Source of the DNA: Clostridia bacterium 41_269
Lineage (GTDB): Bacteria; Bacillota; DTU086
Reading direction: 5' to 3'
NCBI GenBank assembly: GCA_001508005.1
Contig: LGEZ01000017.1
Coordinates: 1 to 47,075, forward strand
DNA length: 47,075 nucleotides
Part shown: one piece after another, positions 9,057 through 17,975 of the stretch
Layout: each line of letters opens with the position of its first letter
Numbering within the stretch: the first letter of the stretch is position 1
Made by a program: the position numbers and the translations under genes
The notes under the pieces: model-generated
The model's database searches: none
Told to the model about the DNA's origin: nothing
The model's input: only the letters and a program-made list of their open reading frames with translations

Positions 9057-10082
9057 GTGCCGGAAATTATTGGTTATGATAATTTTTTAAAATCCCTTGA
9101 TGATGAAATTATCTATCCTGTTTATCTTTTCTGCGGTGGGGAAAAATTTTTCCTAACAGAGGCTGTGATCCGCTTAAAGGGTGCTCTGCTTTCAGAAAAG
9201 GAATCTCAGTGGAATTATGTGGAGCTTGATGCGGAAAAAATAGATGATAAAGATCTTTTTTCTGAACTTATTGCCGTTCCCTTTTTTGGGGAAAAAAGAA
9301 TTTTAATCATTAAAAATTCCCAAAAATATTTTGGTTCTGAAAGCAAAGCGTCCAAAAAGGAAGGAGAAGTTATTGAAGAATATTTTGACCGCATCAATTC
9401 TTCCTGTACTGTTGTTTTTATAATGGATGGAAAAGTGGATAAGCGCAAAAAAATATATGGAAAGCTTCTGGAAAAAGGAGCAGTGGTAGAGTTTTTACCC
9501 CTAAAGGGTAAAAACTTAACAAAATGGATTGGAGATCAGTTTAATGCTTATGGGAAAAAGATTGAAAAGACAGCTCGTGAATATCTTGCGGCAGGCTTTG
9601 ATGATCTTGAATTACTGAAGACTGAAATTCAAAAAATTGTTCTGTTCTGCGGCGAAGAAAGCAGTATGGTGACCTTAGAACAGGTTAAAGAAGCTGTGAG
9701 TAGGACTCAGAGTGTTAATATTTTTGATATTATTGATGCAGTGGGAAATAGGAATTCTTCTCTGGCTGTGGAGCTGGTCAGGGAAATGCTGGCAGCAGGT
9801 GAATCTCCAGTATTTATTCTTTACATGATTTCAAAACATCTCAGGACAATTTTTAGGGTAAAAAGTCTGCTGCAGGATGGATATTCGGAAAAACAGATTG
9901 TTGCAAAGCTTCAGCTTCATCCCTATGCTTTTCGTAAGATAATGGAACAATCAAAAAATTTCAGCATGGAAGATCTAAAAAAAATACTGCGGCTGCTGTT
10001 AAAAATTGATCTTATGCTGAAAACTTCTTCTGTTAATTCTAAACTTCTGCTGGAAATGGGAGTTGTGGAGTTATGTTTGTAG
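9057..10082 (+). CDS. holA: DNA polymerase III subunit delta
   Basis: The clamp-loader subunit that opens the beta sliding clamp. The 341-residue product has the family N-terminus (YDNFLKSLDDEIIYPVYLFCGGEKFFLTEA), the AAA+-like middle (LISDxxFFGEKRIL-type segment), and the C-terminal helical collar (SPVFILYMISKHLRTIF). I prefer GTG 9057 because family members start about 10 residues before PVYL and AGGGAAAGG lies upstream, though 12 bases away. An in-frame ATG at 9018 would add 13 residues and overlap comEC by 20 bases but has no binding site. A hairpin follows the stop. Confidence 0.9.
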   Translation: MPEIIGYDNFLKSLDDEIIYPVYLFCGGEKFFLTEAVIRLKGALLSEKESQWNYVELDAEKIDDKDLFSELIAVPFFGEKRILIIKNSQKYFGSESKASKKEGEVIEEYFDRINSSCTVVFIMDGKVDKRKKIYGKLLEKGAVVEFLPLKGKNLTKWIGDQFNAYGKKIEKTAREYLAAGFDDLELLKTEIQKIVLFCGEESSMVTLEQVKEAVSRTQSVNIFDIIDAVGNRNSSLAVELVREMLAAGESPVFILYMISKHLRTIFRVKSLLQDGYSEKQIVAKLQLHPYAFRKIMEQSKNFSMEDLKKILRLLLKIDLMLKTSSVNSKLLLEMGVVELCL

Positions 10083-10083
10083 A

Positions 10084-10111
10084 CCTGCTGCAGATTATAA
10101 ACAGCAGGTCT
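10084..10111 (+). terminator. Hairpin after holA
   Basis: ACCTGCTG and CAGCAGGT pair around an 11-base loop directly after the holA stop. The following bases are only moderately T-rich, so termination may be weak; it also ends the convergent Gln-rich gene region. Confidence 0.5.
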
Positions 10112-10125
10112 ACTATTTTGTTGTG

Positions 10126-10311
10126 TTAGTACTGCTGGTTATTCTGTTGTGTCTGCTGCTGCATCTGCTGCTGCGCCTGCTGGAACTGCTGCTGTTGCTG
10201 TTCCCTTTGGATTTCAGCTTGTGTTTTTGCTCCGCCGGGGTTTTGACGTGCTACTTGGGAAAACTGCTGTGCTTGCTGTTTGTTTTTTTGCTGCCTCTGC
10301 TGCTTGGGCAT
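10126..10311 (-). CDS. Gln-rich 61-aa protein, possible gamma-type spore protein
   Basis: A 61-residue protein in which 29 residues are Gln, with runs of five. It starts MPKQQRQQKNKQQ, has a short segment FSQVARQNPGG, and ends QQNNQQY. The ATG at 10311 is preceded by a strong AGGAGGG at correct spacing, so I consider it a real gene rather than a low-complexity artefact. The composition and the xQQxFxxVRxQN-like segment recall gamma-type small acid-soluble spore proteins, which serve as amino-acid stores in spores. It lies where the SASP protease gene gpr is found in Bacillus. The function is inference. Confidence 0.6.
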   Translation of the reverse strand: MPKQQRQQKNKQQAQQFSQVARQNPGGAKTQAEIQREQQQQQFQQAQQQMQQQTQQNNQQY

Positions 10312-10384
10312 TAAATTTATCCCTCCTTTCTCTTTTATTATTATTTGTTGGGCAGAAAAAAAGATAAGCGTTTATTTTTGGAAC

Positions 10385-10417
10385 AAAAAAACCCTGCTGA
10401 TATCAGCAGAGTTTTTT
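10385..10417 (-). terminator. rpsT terminator
   Basis: The 16-base palindrome CTGCTGATATCAGCAG (10394-10409) is flanked by an A-run on the left and a T-run on the right. On the minus strand it is a rho-independent terminator just past the rpsT stop, separating rpsT from the Gln-rich gene. The symmetry would also allow termination on the + strand. Confidence 0.8.
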
Positions 10418-10685
10418 AGCCTGCAAGGACTTTATTTAATTTTTTATGAAGTCTTGACTTTCTTCTTGCAGCTGCATTTTTATGAATAATTCCCTTTGAA
10501 GCTACTTTATCAATAAATTTGTAGGCTTCCATAAACCGTGCCTTTATTTCTTCTACGTTTCCAGTTTCCAGTGCTGCTTCAAATTTTTTGATTTTTGTTT
10601 TCATTGCTGATTTGAAGGATTTATTACGCAGTCTCCTTTTTTCAGCAACCCTAATTCTTTTTTTAGCTGACTTGGTGTTGGCCAA
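10416..10685 (-). CDS. rpsT: 30S ribosomal protein S20
   Basis: An 89-residue, strongly basic primary 16S-binding protein, with the family start [27 protein letters not shown] and C-terminus [16 protein letters not shown]. The start codon is TTG at 10685, preceded by AGGAGGTGA. A TTG start is common for rpsT and in other bacteria contributes to autoregulation. The gene opposes the strand of the surrounding operons, as in Bacillus, where rpsT is divergently oriented between holA and gpr. Confidence 0.97.
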   Translation of the reverse strand: MANTKSAKKRIRVAEKRRLRNKSFKSAMKTKIKKFEAALETGNVEEIKARFMEAYKFIDKVASKGIIHKNAAARRKSRLHKKLNKVLAG

Positions 10686-10835
10686 AAAGTTTCACCTCCT
10701 ATAGTACGCCTTTAGCGAATTTTACAACGGCAATAGACAGCGTTTATTTTACCATGAATAGCTGGAAAACGCAATATTATGCAATGTTTATGAATCATGT
10801 GATTTTTGTTATATCCATAATTTAACATTTTTGTT

Positions 10836-10864
10836 AAGGCTGTATAAACAGCCTTTTTTTTTGG
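10836..10864 (+). terminator. Orphan rho-independent terminator before the holin-like gene
   Basis: AAGGCTGT (10836-10843), loop ATAA, ACAGCCTT (10848-10855), then a T-run. It is oriented for the + strand, yet there is no + strand gene between holA and this site other than the divergent rpsT region. It could attenuate transcription into the next gene or end a short RNA. Confidence 0.75.
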
Positions 10865-10904
10865 TCATTATAAAAGATGAAACTTTCTAAGGAGGTGAAT
10901 ACAA

Positions 10905-11237
10905 TTGCTTATTGGCAGTATAATCAGATTTGTTGTTTCCGCACTGGTTTTATTTTTGGTTGCCTGGCTGCTGCCGGGGATCAGCGTAAGCGGTTTTACA
11001 GGGGCAATATTAGCTGCCTTAGTTATTGCAGTACTGGGTTATATTGTTGAAGCACTGCTGGGAGAAAAGGTTTCGCCCCAAAGAAGGGGACTTATTGGTT
11101 TTGCTACATCTGCAATAGTGATTTATCTTGCACAATTTGTGGTTCCTGATTTTTTGTCTGTAAACATAATCGGAGCTCTTCTTGCAGCTTTAGTTATTGG
11201 TATAATTGATGCCTTTGTTCCAACGGAACTGAGATAA
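10905..11237 (+). CDS. Phage-holin-4-like small membrane protein
   Basis: A 110-residue protein, almost entirely hydrophobic, with four predicted membrane segments separated by a short basic loop (GEKVSPQRRGLIGF). The pattern matches the 'phage holin family 4' group (PF04020-like), which despite the name is widespread as a chromosomal membrane protein in spore formers. TTG 10905 follows AAGGAGGTGA. There is no endolysin or phage gene nearby, so I do not read it as prophage. It has its own terminator. Function unknown. Confidence 0.75.
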   Translation: MLIGSIIRFVVSALVLFLVAWLLPGISVSGFTGAILAALVIAVLGYIVEALLGEKVSPQRRGLIGFATSAIVIYLAQFVVPDFLSVNIIGALLAALVIGIIDAFVPTELR

Positions 11238-11268
11238 ATGCCTGATCAAAATTGTTAAATTAAGAAGA

Positions 11269-11302
11269 AGAGCGGTTTAAAAGCCGCTCTCTTTTCTTTC
11301 TT
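11269..11302 (+). terminator. Terminator of the holin-like gene
   Basis: AGAGCGG (11269-11275) pairs with CCGCTCT (11284-11290), followed by a pyrimidine tract rich in T. Confidence 0.8.
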
Positions 11303-11386
11303 GGAGTTTTTTGCATATTGGTAAGTTTTTATTAATAAAAATACAGTATCAAGGAACGGGATAAAAGGATTGGCGGTGAGACTGTT

Positions 11387-12553
11387 TTGCGCAAAATAAC
11401 CTTTTTTGTTGGAATTAAAGCCAAAAGAAGAATAGGTTTGTTTTTTGCTGCTTTATTCTTTACAGCAGCTTTAACTGCATTTTCGTTTCAGGCTAATATT
11501 GATGTGGCGGATTATGTAAAGAAATATTTACCGGAACAGGAAGTTTATGATTTGGTAAATATTTCTCAAAGAATTTTTTTTTCAGATGATTTTTTAAGAT
11601 GGATTTTGAGGCAGGGTTTTCCCCTGCTGCTTTATCAGCAGGACAGCGGAGCTTTATCTATGGGAGAAGTTGTTAAGCAGGCTGTATGGGATTTGACGGA
11701 AATAGATGTGGAAGATCCTAAGACTTTTATTGGTTCCCAGCTCAGCTTTTTGATTGAAATGGATGGTGAAAAGGATTCTGAAAAAGCAGATCCTTCTTTA
11801 GATAAAAACAGCAGTAGAATTTTAAAAGAGAATGTAGAAAACACAGCTGCCGAAAAAAGGGATTCTGAGAATGCTGAAAATACTGCTGTTGATGTTTTTA
11901 ATGAAAATTCATCTAAGAGCCAGTTTTCAGCTGGGGACAACCCTTTAGTGGGAATATATAATACCCATAATTCTGAAACTTATATGGCTACCGATGGAGT
12001 AAAACACAAAAAAGGTAAAAATGGTGGGGTTGTTAGAGTTGCTGAGGTGCTTGAAAGATGTTTAGAAAACAAATATGGTGTTCCTGTGGTAAGGAGCACA
12101 AAGATTCATGATTATCCAAGCTGGAGCCTTTCTTACAGCAGATCTAAGGAGACGGCAAAGAGTATGCTGGCCCAACATCCTTCCATACAGATTTTGTTGG
12201 ATATTCATAGGGATGCAGGTTTGCGCAACAAAAAAATTGTGAATATAAATGGGAAAAACGCTGCTCAGATTCTTCTGATAGTGGGGAGCAATAAAAGGCT
12301 TTCCCATCCTAACTGGGAGAAAAATAAGGAGTTTGCTGAAATTATCAACAAAAAAATGAATGAAATGTATCCAGGTTTCAGCAGAGGGGTGCGGGTTCAA
12401 AGCGGAAGATATAATCAGCATCTTCATCCCCATGCTGTTCTTGTGGAAATTGGAAGCGTAAAAAATTCACTAAGAGAAGCAGAATATTCTGTTGAACTTT
12501 TTGCAGCTGTTATAAACGAAGTGCTTAAAGATTTAAAGAAAAAAACATTATAA
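11387..12553 (+). CDS. spoIIP: Stage II sporulation protein P
   Basis: SpoIIP is the amidase/endopeptidase that, with SpoIID and SpoIIM, thins septal peptidoglycan and drives engulfment of the forespore. The 388-residue product has an N-terminal membrane anchor (about 17-36), a Ser/Asn/Glu-rich linker (about 125-180), and the SpoIIP catalytic domain: IYNTHNSETY near 190, VAEVLERCLENKYG, DIHRD at 272-276, and HPHAVLVEIGS. The start is TTG 11387 after GGCGGTGAG. In Bacillus the gene follows gpr, which is absent here. Sporulation-sigma control is expected, but I could not fit a convincing promoter. Confidence 0.93.
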   Translation: MRKITFFVGIKAKRRIGLFFAALFFTAALTAFSFQANIDVADYVKKYLPEQEVYDLVNISQRIFFSDDFLRWILRQGFPLLLYQQDSGALSMGEVVKQAVWDLTEIDVEDPKTFIGSQLSFLIEMDGEKDSEKADPSLDKNSSRILKENVENTAAEKRDSENAENTAVDVFNENSSKSQFSAGDNPLVGIYNTHNSETYMATDGVKHKKGKNGGVVRVAEVLERCLENKYGVPVVRSTKIHDYPSWSLSYSRSKETAKSMLAQHPSIQILLDIHRDAGLRNKKIVNINGKNAAQILLIVGSNKRLSHPNWEKNKEFAEIINKKMNEMYPGFSRGVRVQSGRYNQHLHPHAVLVEIGSVKNSLREAEYSVELFAAVINEVLKDLKKKTL

Positions 12554-12679
12554 AAATTATAAAGCTAAACAGTTTAAAGAGAAAAGTTAAAAATTATTAT
12601 GCAGGGTATTAAAGCGCCGCACATTGGAGCAGATTTAGAAATAGAAATTTGTGATTAAAGGAGGCAGAAAAAGAAGCAG

Positions 12680-13087
12680 ATGTTTAAAAAGGCGCTTATT
12701 TCTATCCTTGCTTTGATGCTGCTGTTTGCCTGCGGACTTTATGCAGTTTCTGTAGGGGTTAACCGCTTGATAGGAAGGGAAGTGGCAGAAGTTTTTGATG
12801 TGGAAAGGAATCTTCAGTGTCTAACCTTTACTTTTCTCAATAAAAGTTATACCGTAGATTTGGGAGCGATCAAAGGTGAAACCTTAAAAACTGTAAATAG
12901 TTTTAAAAGTTTTTTGGGTTCATGTGTTGATGCAGGGGGCTTGGAAGCTAAAATTCTATATGAAAAGATGTGGAAATTAGCGGAACGTCTAAGGGGTTAT
13001 GTAGAGGAACAGATGCAAAAAATCAAAGATGCGCCTCTTGATTGGAAGGACTTTTTAATTTTTATAAAAATTGATATAATTGTTTGA
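12680..13087 (+). CDS. Short membrane-anchored protein following spoIIP
   Basis: A 135-residue protein: an N-terminal hydrophobic helix (about 5-25, ending VGVNRLIGRE), a short middle domain (LQCLTFTFLNKSYTVDLGAI), and an amphipathic helical C-terminus (YEKMWKLAERLRGYVEEQMQK). I do not recognise the family. In Bacillus the gene after spoIIP is yqxA, a membrane-anchored protein of similar size, so this may be its positional counterpart; that is inference from order only. GGAGG lies about 15 bases before the ATG, rather far. Its stop overlaps the frame leading into murJ. Confidence 0.7.
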   Translation: MFKKALISILALMLLFACGLYAVSVGVNRLIGREVAEVFDVERNLQCLTFTFLNKSYTVDLGAIKGETLKTVNSFKSFLGSCVDAGGLEAKILYEKMWKLAERLRGYVEEQMQKIKDAPLDWKDFLIFIKIDIIV

Positions 13088-13110
13088 ACCTTTTTGAGAG
13101 GAGCTTCCCC

Positions 13111-14679
13111 ATGAGCAGAAATAGTGTTGTAAGGGCTGCGGGAATAGTAATGGTTTCCATGGTTCTTTCCCGCATATTGGGTTATATACGGGATGTGGTT
13201 ATATATTATGAATTTGGACAAAATCAGCTTACCGATGCTTATAATGCTGCTTTTTCCATTCCCGATTTTCTGTACATGATGCTTGTTGGAGGTGCTTTAA
13301 GTTCCGCTTTTATACCGGTATTTTCTAGCTATTTGGCCAACTGCAGGGAGGAGGATGCCTGGCGTGTGGCCAGCATCATATTTAACTTGGTGATTACACT
13401 AATGCTCTTAGGTATTGCTGTGGGTATGATTTTCACACCCCAGCTGATAAAACTGCTGGTTCCCGGATTTTCTCCCAGGACTGCTGCTCTTACGGTGAAG
13501 CTAACGAGAATCATGTTTATTCAAGCTCTATTTATGGGGCTTTCGGGAATCTCCATGGGCATACTTCATTCATATAAGCATTTTTTAATGCCCGCTGTGG
13601 GGTCTGTTCTTTATAATTTGAGCATTGTTTTATTGGGCTGGATTTTATCCAAGTTTTACGGTATTGCTGGATTTTCTCTGGGAGTAGTTGTGGGAGCTGT
13701 TCTTAATTTTGCTGTTCAGCTTCCTAAGCTGTACAGTTTAGGTCTTAGATATTCTTTTTCTTTTAATATTTTCCATCCCGGAGTTAGAAAAATTTTTGAG
13801 CTTATGCTTCCTGTGCTTGTAGGGCTGTCTGTAACTCAGTTTAATCTTTTTGTTAATCAAAACCTGGCTTCCAGACTATCACCTGGTATTGTTGCAGCTT
13901 TAAGGACTGGTCAGCGTTTGATGCAGCTTCCCATTGGAATTTTTGCTGTGGCTGTAGCAGTGGCGGTATTTCCAACCCTTACGGAATATGCAGCCAAGGG
14001 AGAGATGAATCAATTTAAAAAGACCATGTCTTTAGGGGTTAGATCTGTAATTTTTTTGACTCTGCCTGCGGCTGCGGGGCTGATAGCCCTGAGGGTTCCT
14101 ATAGTTCGTCTCCTTTTTGAACAGGGAAAATTTACCAGGGAAGCTACCCTTGCCACTTCCTATGCCCTTCTTTTCTACAGCATAGGTCTGTTTGGATATT
14201 CAGCCCAGCAGGTGCTTAACAGAACTTTTTATGCCATACAGGATACCTTAACTCCTGTTAAAGTGGGAGTATTGACCATTCTTCTAAATATTGTTCTTAA
14301 CTTTATTCTTTTAGAATATCTTTCTTATGGGGGATTGGCTCTAGCCTATTCCTTAGCGGGTATTTTTAACATGGCTGCCCTTTTATACTATTTAAGAAAG
14401 AAAATTGGATCCATTAATGGTAGGGCATTTTTGATTTCCTTTTTTCAAACTCTAGTTTCTTCTGTGATAATGGCTGTTGTGGGTTATTATACTGCTGTAT
14501 ACATAGAAAGTATTTTGGACATGTCTTACAAAATAAATCAGCTGATCCAGGTATCCCTTTCCATTGCTGTATCTGTTGTAGTTTTTGCTGCCCTTTCCTT
14601 TTGTTTTCGAGCCGAGGAAATGTTCCTTGTTTTAAACATTCTTTCCAGGCGTTTTAAGGGCAACAATAGGATGTCTTGA
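13111..14679 (+). CDS. murJ: Lipid II flippase MurJ
   Basis: A 522-residue MOP-superfamily flippase of the MviN/MurJ family that moves lipid II across the membrane for peptidoglycan synthesis. Visible are the N-terminal SMVLSRILGYIRD (essential Arg region, about 16-28), YNAAFSIPDFLYMMLVGGALSSAFIP, and about 14 membrane segments throughout. ATG 13111 is chosen for the GAGAGGAG upstream; the frame is open back to 13084. Its presence between spoIIP and lepA is not the Bacillus order. Confidence 0.93.
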   Translation: MSRNSVVRAAGIVMVSMVLSRILGYIRDVVIYYEFGQNQLTDAYNAAFSIPDFLYMMLVGGALSSAFIPVFSSYLANCREEDAWRVASIIFNLVITLMLLGIAVGMIFTPQLIKLLVPGFSPRTAALTVKLTRIMFIQALFMGLSGISMGILHSYKHFLMPAVGSVLYNLSIVLLGWILSKFYGIAGFSLGVVVGAVLNFAVQLPKLYSLGLRYSFSFNIFHPGVRKIFELMLPVLVGLSVTQFNLFVNQNLASRLSPGIVAALRTGQRLMQLPIGIFAVAVAVAVFPTLTEYAAKGEMNQFKKTMSLGVRSVIFLTLPAAAGLIALRVPIVRLLFEQGKFTREATLATSYALLFYSIGLFGYSAQQVLNRTFYAIQDTLTPVKVGVLTILLNIVLNFILLEYLSYGGLALAYSLAGIFNMAALLYYLRKKIGSINGRAFLISFFQTLVSSVIMAVVGYYTAVYIESILDMSYKINQLIQVSLSIAVSVVVFAALSFCFRAEEMFLVLNILSRRFKGNNRMS

Positions 14680-14705
14680 TACTTTTTGCCCAGGGGTGCT
14701 ATAAT
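14676..14705 (+). promoter_or_regulatory. lepA promoter
   Basis: TTGATA (14676-14681), 18-base spacer, TATAAT (14700-14705). It starts at the murJ stop codon and lies about 50 bases upstream of the lepA start. Confidence 0.55.
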
Positions 14706-14753
14706 TAAGCAAGTGTTTATAATATTAAGCTGGTGTTGTCTAAGGTGATGATT

Positions 14754-16565
14754 ATGGAAATGCAGTATGATCAGAGCAGAATACGGAATTTCTGTATAAT
14801 TGCCCATATAGACCACGGAAAATCTACTCTTGCAGACCGCTTCCTCGAGTATACAGGTGTCTTATCGGAAAGAGAGCTGAGGGACCAGTTTCTTGATCAA
14901 ATGGATATAGAAAGGGAGCGGGGTATAACCATCAAGATGCAGGCGGTAAGGCTGCCTTACCGTGCCAAGGACGGCCATTTATACATCTTAAACCTCATAG
15001 ATACTCCGGGTCATGTGGATTTTTCCTATGAAGTTTCCAGAAGCCTTGCAGCCTGCGAAGGCGCTGTTCTTGTGGTGGATGCTGCTCAGGGCATAGAAGC
15101 TCAGACCCTTGCCAATGTGTATATGGCTTTAGAACACGATCTTGAAATAATACCCGTGATTAATAAAATAGATCTTCCCAATGCTGATCCCGACAGGGTT
15201 CAAAAGGAAATAGAAGATGTTCTGGGTATTGACGGTAAAGAAATTATCAGAGCATCAGCCAAAAAGGGATGGGGAATAGAAGAGATTCTTGAGGCATTGG
15301 TTAAACGGGTTCCGCCTCCTATAGGCAGTATTGACAGTCCTTTGCGTGCACTTATCTTTGATTCAATGTTTGACAGCTATAGGGGAGCTGTACCTTATAT
15401 AAGGGTTGTGGAAGGCGTTGTAAAAAAGGGAATGAAGATTAAAATGATGTCTTCCGGTAAGGTATTTGAAGTTAATGAAGTGGGGGTATTTACTCCAGAG
15501 CAGAAAAGTACGGATAAGCTGTGTGCGGGAGAAGTGGGTTATCTTACTGCCAGTATAAGAAATGTCCAGGATACAAGGGTTGGAGATACCATAACCGATG
15601 CTGAGAAGCCTGCGGAGGAACCCCTCCCGGGTTACAAAAAGGCTACTCCTATGGTTTACTGTGGGCTTTTTCCTGTGGATGCCAATGATTATGAGGATCT
15701 CAAAGAAGCGCTGGAAAAACTGCAGCTCAATGATGCTTCTTTAGTTTTTGAAAAGGAAAATTCTGCAGCGCTGGGCTTGGGTTTCAGATGCGGTTTTCTG
15801 GGGCTTCTTCACATGGAGATTATTCAGGAACGGCTGGAGAGGGAGTACGGTCTTAATTTGATAACAACAGCCCCCAGTGTTATATATAAAGTTGTTAAAA
15901 ATAATGGAGAGGTACTTTATATAGACAATCCCACAAAACTTCCTCCTGTAAATGAAATTGATAGAATAGAGGAACCTTATGTTAAAGCCACAATTATGGT
16001 ACCCAGTGATTATGTGGGACCGGCAATGGAGCTGGCGGAGAATAGGCGGGGTACTTTTATAAATATGGAGTACCTCAGTGAAAATAGGGTTGTTCTTACT
16101 TATGAGCTTCCCATGGCAGAAATAGTATATGACTTTTTCGATCTGCTGAAATCAAGTACCAGAGGCTATGCATCCCTTGACTATACCTTTGAAGGTTATA
16201 AAGAAGCCGATCTTGTAAAGGTGGATATTTTAATTGCAGGGGAACCTGTGGATGCCCTATCCTTTATTGTTCACAGAGATAGAGCATATTCTAGGGGCAG
16301 AAGCCTTGTGGAAAAGCTGAAGGAGCTTATACCAAGACAGCTTTTTGAGGTCCCCATTCAAGCAGCAATTGGAAGCAAGGTTATTGCCAGGGAGACCATA
16401 AGGGCTCTGCGCAAAAATGTCTTGGATAAGTGCTACGGCGGTGATGTCACAAGAAAACGCAAGCTTCTTGAAAAGCAGAAAAAGGGCAAAAAGCGGATGA
16501 AGCAGGTGGGAAATGTGGAAATACCCCAAGAAGCGTTTATGGCAGTGCTTAGTATTGAAGATTAA
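14754..16565 (+). CDS. lepA: Elongation factor 4 (LepA)
   Basis: A translational GTPase acting in ribosome assembly and back-translocation; 603 residues, standard. The G1 motif AHIDHGKST is at residues 17-25, with RGITIKMQ (G2), DTPGHVDF (G3), NKIDLPNAD (G4) and SAKKG (G5). The C-terminal LepA-specific domain ends [23 protein letters not shown] 14754 is favoured by AAGGTG at 14742-14747; GTG 14733 and ATG 14748 are alternatives in the same frame. Confidence 0.97.
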   Translation: MEMQYDQSRIRNFCIIAHIDHGKSTLADRFLEYTGVLSERELRDQFLDQMDIERERGITIKMQAVRLPYRAKDGHLYILNLIDTPGHVDFSYEVSRSLAACEGAVLVVDAAQGIEAQTLANVYMALEHDLEIIPVINKIDLPNADPDRVQKEIEDVLGIDGKEIIRASAKKGWGIEEILEALVKRVPPPIGSIDSPLRALIFDSMFDSYRGAVPYIRVVEGVVKKGMKIKMMSSGKVFEVNEVGVFTPEQKSTDKLCAGEVGYLTASIRNVQDTRVGDTITDAEKPAEEPLPGYKKATPMVYCGLFPVDANDYEDLKEALEKLQLNDASLVFEKENSAALGLGFRCGFLGLLHMEIIQERLEREYGLNLITTAPSVIYKVVKNNGEVLYIDNPTKLPPVNEIDRIEEPYVKATIMVPSDYVGPAMELAENRRGTFINMEYLSENRVVLTYELPMAEIVYDFFDLLKSSTRGYASLDYTFEGYKEADLVKVDILIAGEPVDALSFIVHRDRAYSRGRSLVEKLKELIPRQLFEVPIQAAIGSKVIARETIRALRKNVLDKCYGGDVTRKRKLLEKQKKGKKRMKQVGNVEIPQEAFMAVLSIED

Positions 16566-16581
16566 AGGTAGATGGATAAGT

Positions 16582-17715
16582 ATGAGTATGGGATTATATA
16601 TTCACATTCCCTTTTGCTTAAAAAAATGTCATTACTGTGATTTCCTTTCCTTTTCCCTTTCTAACAAAAAAATCCTTTATCAATATGTTTATTATATAAA
16701 TAAAGAGGTTAAACTTTGGTATAAAACTGCTGATGAGAAAAAAATAGATACCCTTTATATTGGAGGAGGAACCCCTTCCCTTCTTCCACCCCACCTTTTA
16801 AGGAAAATTATGTCCGTCCTCTCTCAGCATTTTTCCCTGGACAAAAATTTTGAGTTTACTATAGAGGCAAATCCTGGAACCCTTACTTATGATTCCCTAA
16901 AAGGATATGTAGGCGAGGGAGTAAACCGCATTTCCCTTGGGGTGCAGTCCTTTGATGCTGCAGTGCTTAAAAAAATGGGGAGAACTCACGGTGAAAAAGA
17001 AGTTGAAGAAAGCGTTGTTCTTTCCCGAAAAGCTGGTATAAGAAATCTTGGGTTTGACCTCATATACGGGCTACCAGAACAAACCCTTTCCCAATGGGAA
17101 AATACCCTTAAAAAGGCTCTGGAAATGGAACCAGAGCACGTATCGGTGTACGGCCTTTCTCTGGAAAACCAATCCCTGTGGGCATTGAAAAAGAAGAAGG
17201 GAGAGCTTTTTTTACCGGATCAGGATACTTTGGCTGATATGTATTTTTTGAGCAGGGAAATCCTTCTTGCCCATGGATATGAACATTATGAAATATCAAA
17301 TTTTGCAAAGCCCGGTTTCCGTTGCCGGCATAATTTGAAATATTGGAGGCTTGAACCGTATATAGGGATTGGTTTAGGAGCTACTTCATACATCGGTAAA
17401 TGCAGGATAAATAATTTCAGCAGTTATGATGATTATTATAAATCCCTGGAAAAGGGGGAACTTCCCTTTGAAACTGTAGAAAAGCTGTCTTTGGATCAGG
17501 AAATGGCTGAGTTTATGTTTTTGGGGTTGAGAACCGCTGAGGGAGTGGATGAAGGAGAATTTTTTGAAAAATTTGAAGCTGATATGTACCAGGTGTATGG
17601 AAAGGAAATAAAATTTCTTCTTGAACAAGGTATTTTATGGAAAAGAAACGGCAGAATCATGCTTAATCCCTGCTATTATCCGGTGGCAAACGAAGTTTTT
17701 TTAAGATTTATATGA
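16582..17715 (+). CDS. hemW: Radical SAM heme chaperone HemW
   Basis: A 377-residue radical SAM protein with CxxxCxxC at Cys12, Cys16, Cys19 (CLKKCHYC) binding the 4Fe-4S cluster, then GGGTPS (SAM binding) and LGVQSFDAAVLKKMGRTH. Its length and N-terminus fit HemW, the heme-trafficking paralogue of coproporphyrinogen oxidase HemN, rather than HemN itself. ATG 16582 gives the normal MSMGLYIHIPF beginning; the frame is open upstream into lepA. It follows lepA by 16 bases, as in Bacillus. Confidence 0.92.
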   Translation: MSMGLYIHIPFCLKKCHYCDFLSFSLSNKKILYQYVYYINKEVKLWYKTADEKKIDTLYIGGGTPSLLPPHLLRKIMSVLSQHFSLDKNFEFTIEANPGTLTYDSLKGYVGEGVNRISLGVQSFDAAVLKKMGRTHGEKEVEESVVLSRKAGIRNLGFDLIYGLPEQTLSQWENTLKKALEMEPEHVSVYGLSLENQSLWALKKKKGELFLPDQDTLADMYFLSREILLAHGYEHYEISNFAKPGFRCRHNLKYWRLEPYIGIGLGATSYIGKCRINNFSSYDDYYKSLEKGELPFETVEKLSLDQEMAEFMFLGLRTAEGVDEGEFFEKFEADMYQVYGKEIKFLLEQGILWKRNGRIMLNPCYYPVANEVFLRFI

Positions 17716-17738
17716 ATTTGAAAATGAAAAATGTAGAA

Positions 17739-17793
17739 GGACAGACTTATGCTAATTCTGTGGTTGTCTGCTAAAGGTTCTGTCCAATTTTTT
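17739..17793 (+). terminator. Probable terminator after hemW
   Basis: GGACAGA (17739-17745) pairs with TCTGTCC (17779-17785), followed by AATTTTTT. The loop is long (33 bases) and contains a competing pairing, so the structure is less certain. Confidence 0.5.
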
Positions 17794-17886
17794 GCCAGGA
17801 TTTACAAACGACAACTGAAAAGCATATTAAGGTTATTTTGCACTTTGTTTTTAGGTATAATGATTCATCAACTTGCATATTGTTTC

Positions 17887-17916
17887 TTGACAAAATAAGG
17901 GATGGGATGGTATGTT
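17887..17916 (+). promoter_or_regulatory. Heat-shock operon promoter
   Basis: TTGACA (17887-17892), 18-base spacer, TATGTT (17911-17916). The CIRCE operator begins 13 bases downstream, the usual arrangement for HrcA control. Confidence 0.7.
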
Positions 17917-17928
17917 TAAAATGAAGTT

Positions 17929-17955
17929 CTAGCACTCGTCGGACGAGAGTGCTAA
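17929..17955. promoter_or_regulatory. CIRCE operator for HrcA
   Basis: CTAGCACTC, nine bases, GAGTGCTAA: the consensus CIRCE (TTAGCACTC-N9-GAGTGCTAA) with one mismatch in the left arm. HrcA bound here represses the hrcA-grpE-dnaK-dnaJ operon until GroEL is titrated by unfolded protein. This is the only CIRCE I found in the window. Confidence 0.95.
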
Positions 17956-17975
17956 CAAAAGGCTGGTGGTTTAAT

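Noticed and set aside
10063-10367. Leu/Ala-rich + strand frames
   Set aside because: These are reverse-strand readings of the Gln-rich gene (CAG/CTG runs) and have no binding sites.
10905-11237. Prophage signal from the holin-like gene
   Set aside because: No lysin, integrase, capsid or attachment site nearby; the family is common as an ordinary chromosomal membrane protein.
11300-11387. Sigma-E promoter for spoIIP (GCATATT with AATACAGT)
   Set aside because: The spacing is about 20 bases, too long for sigma-E.
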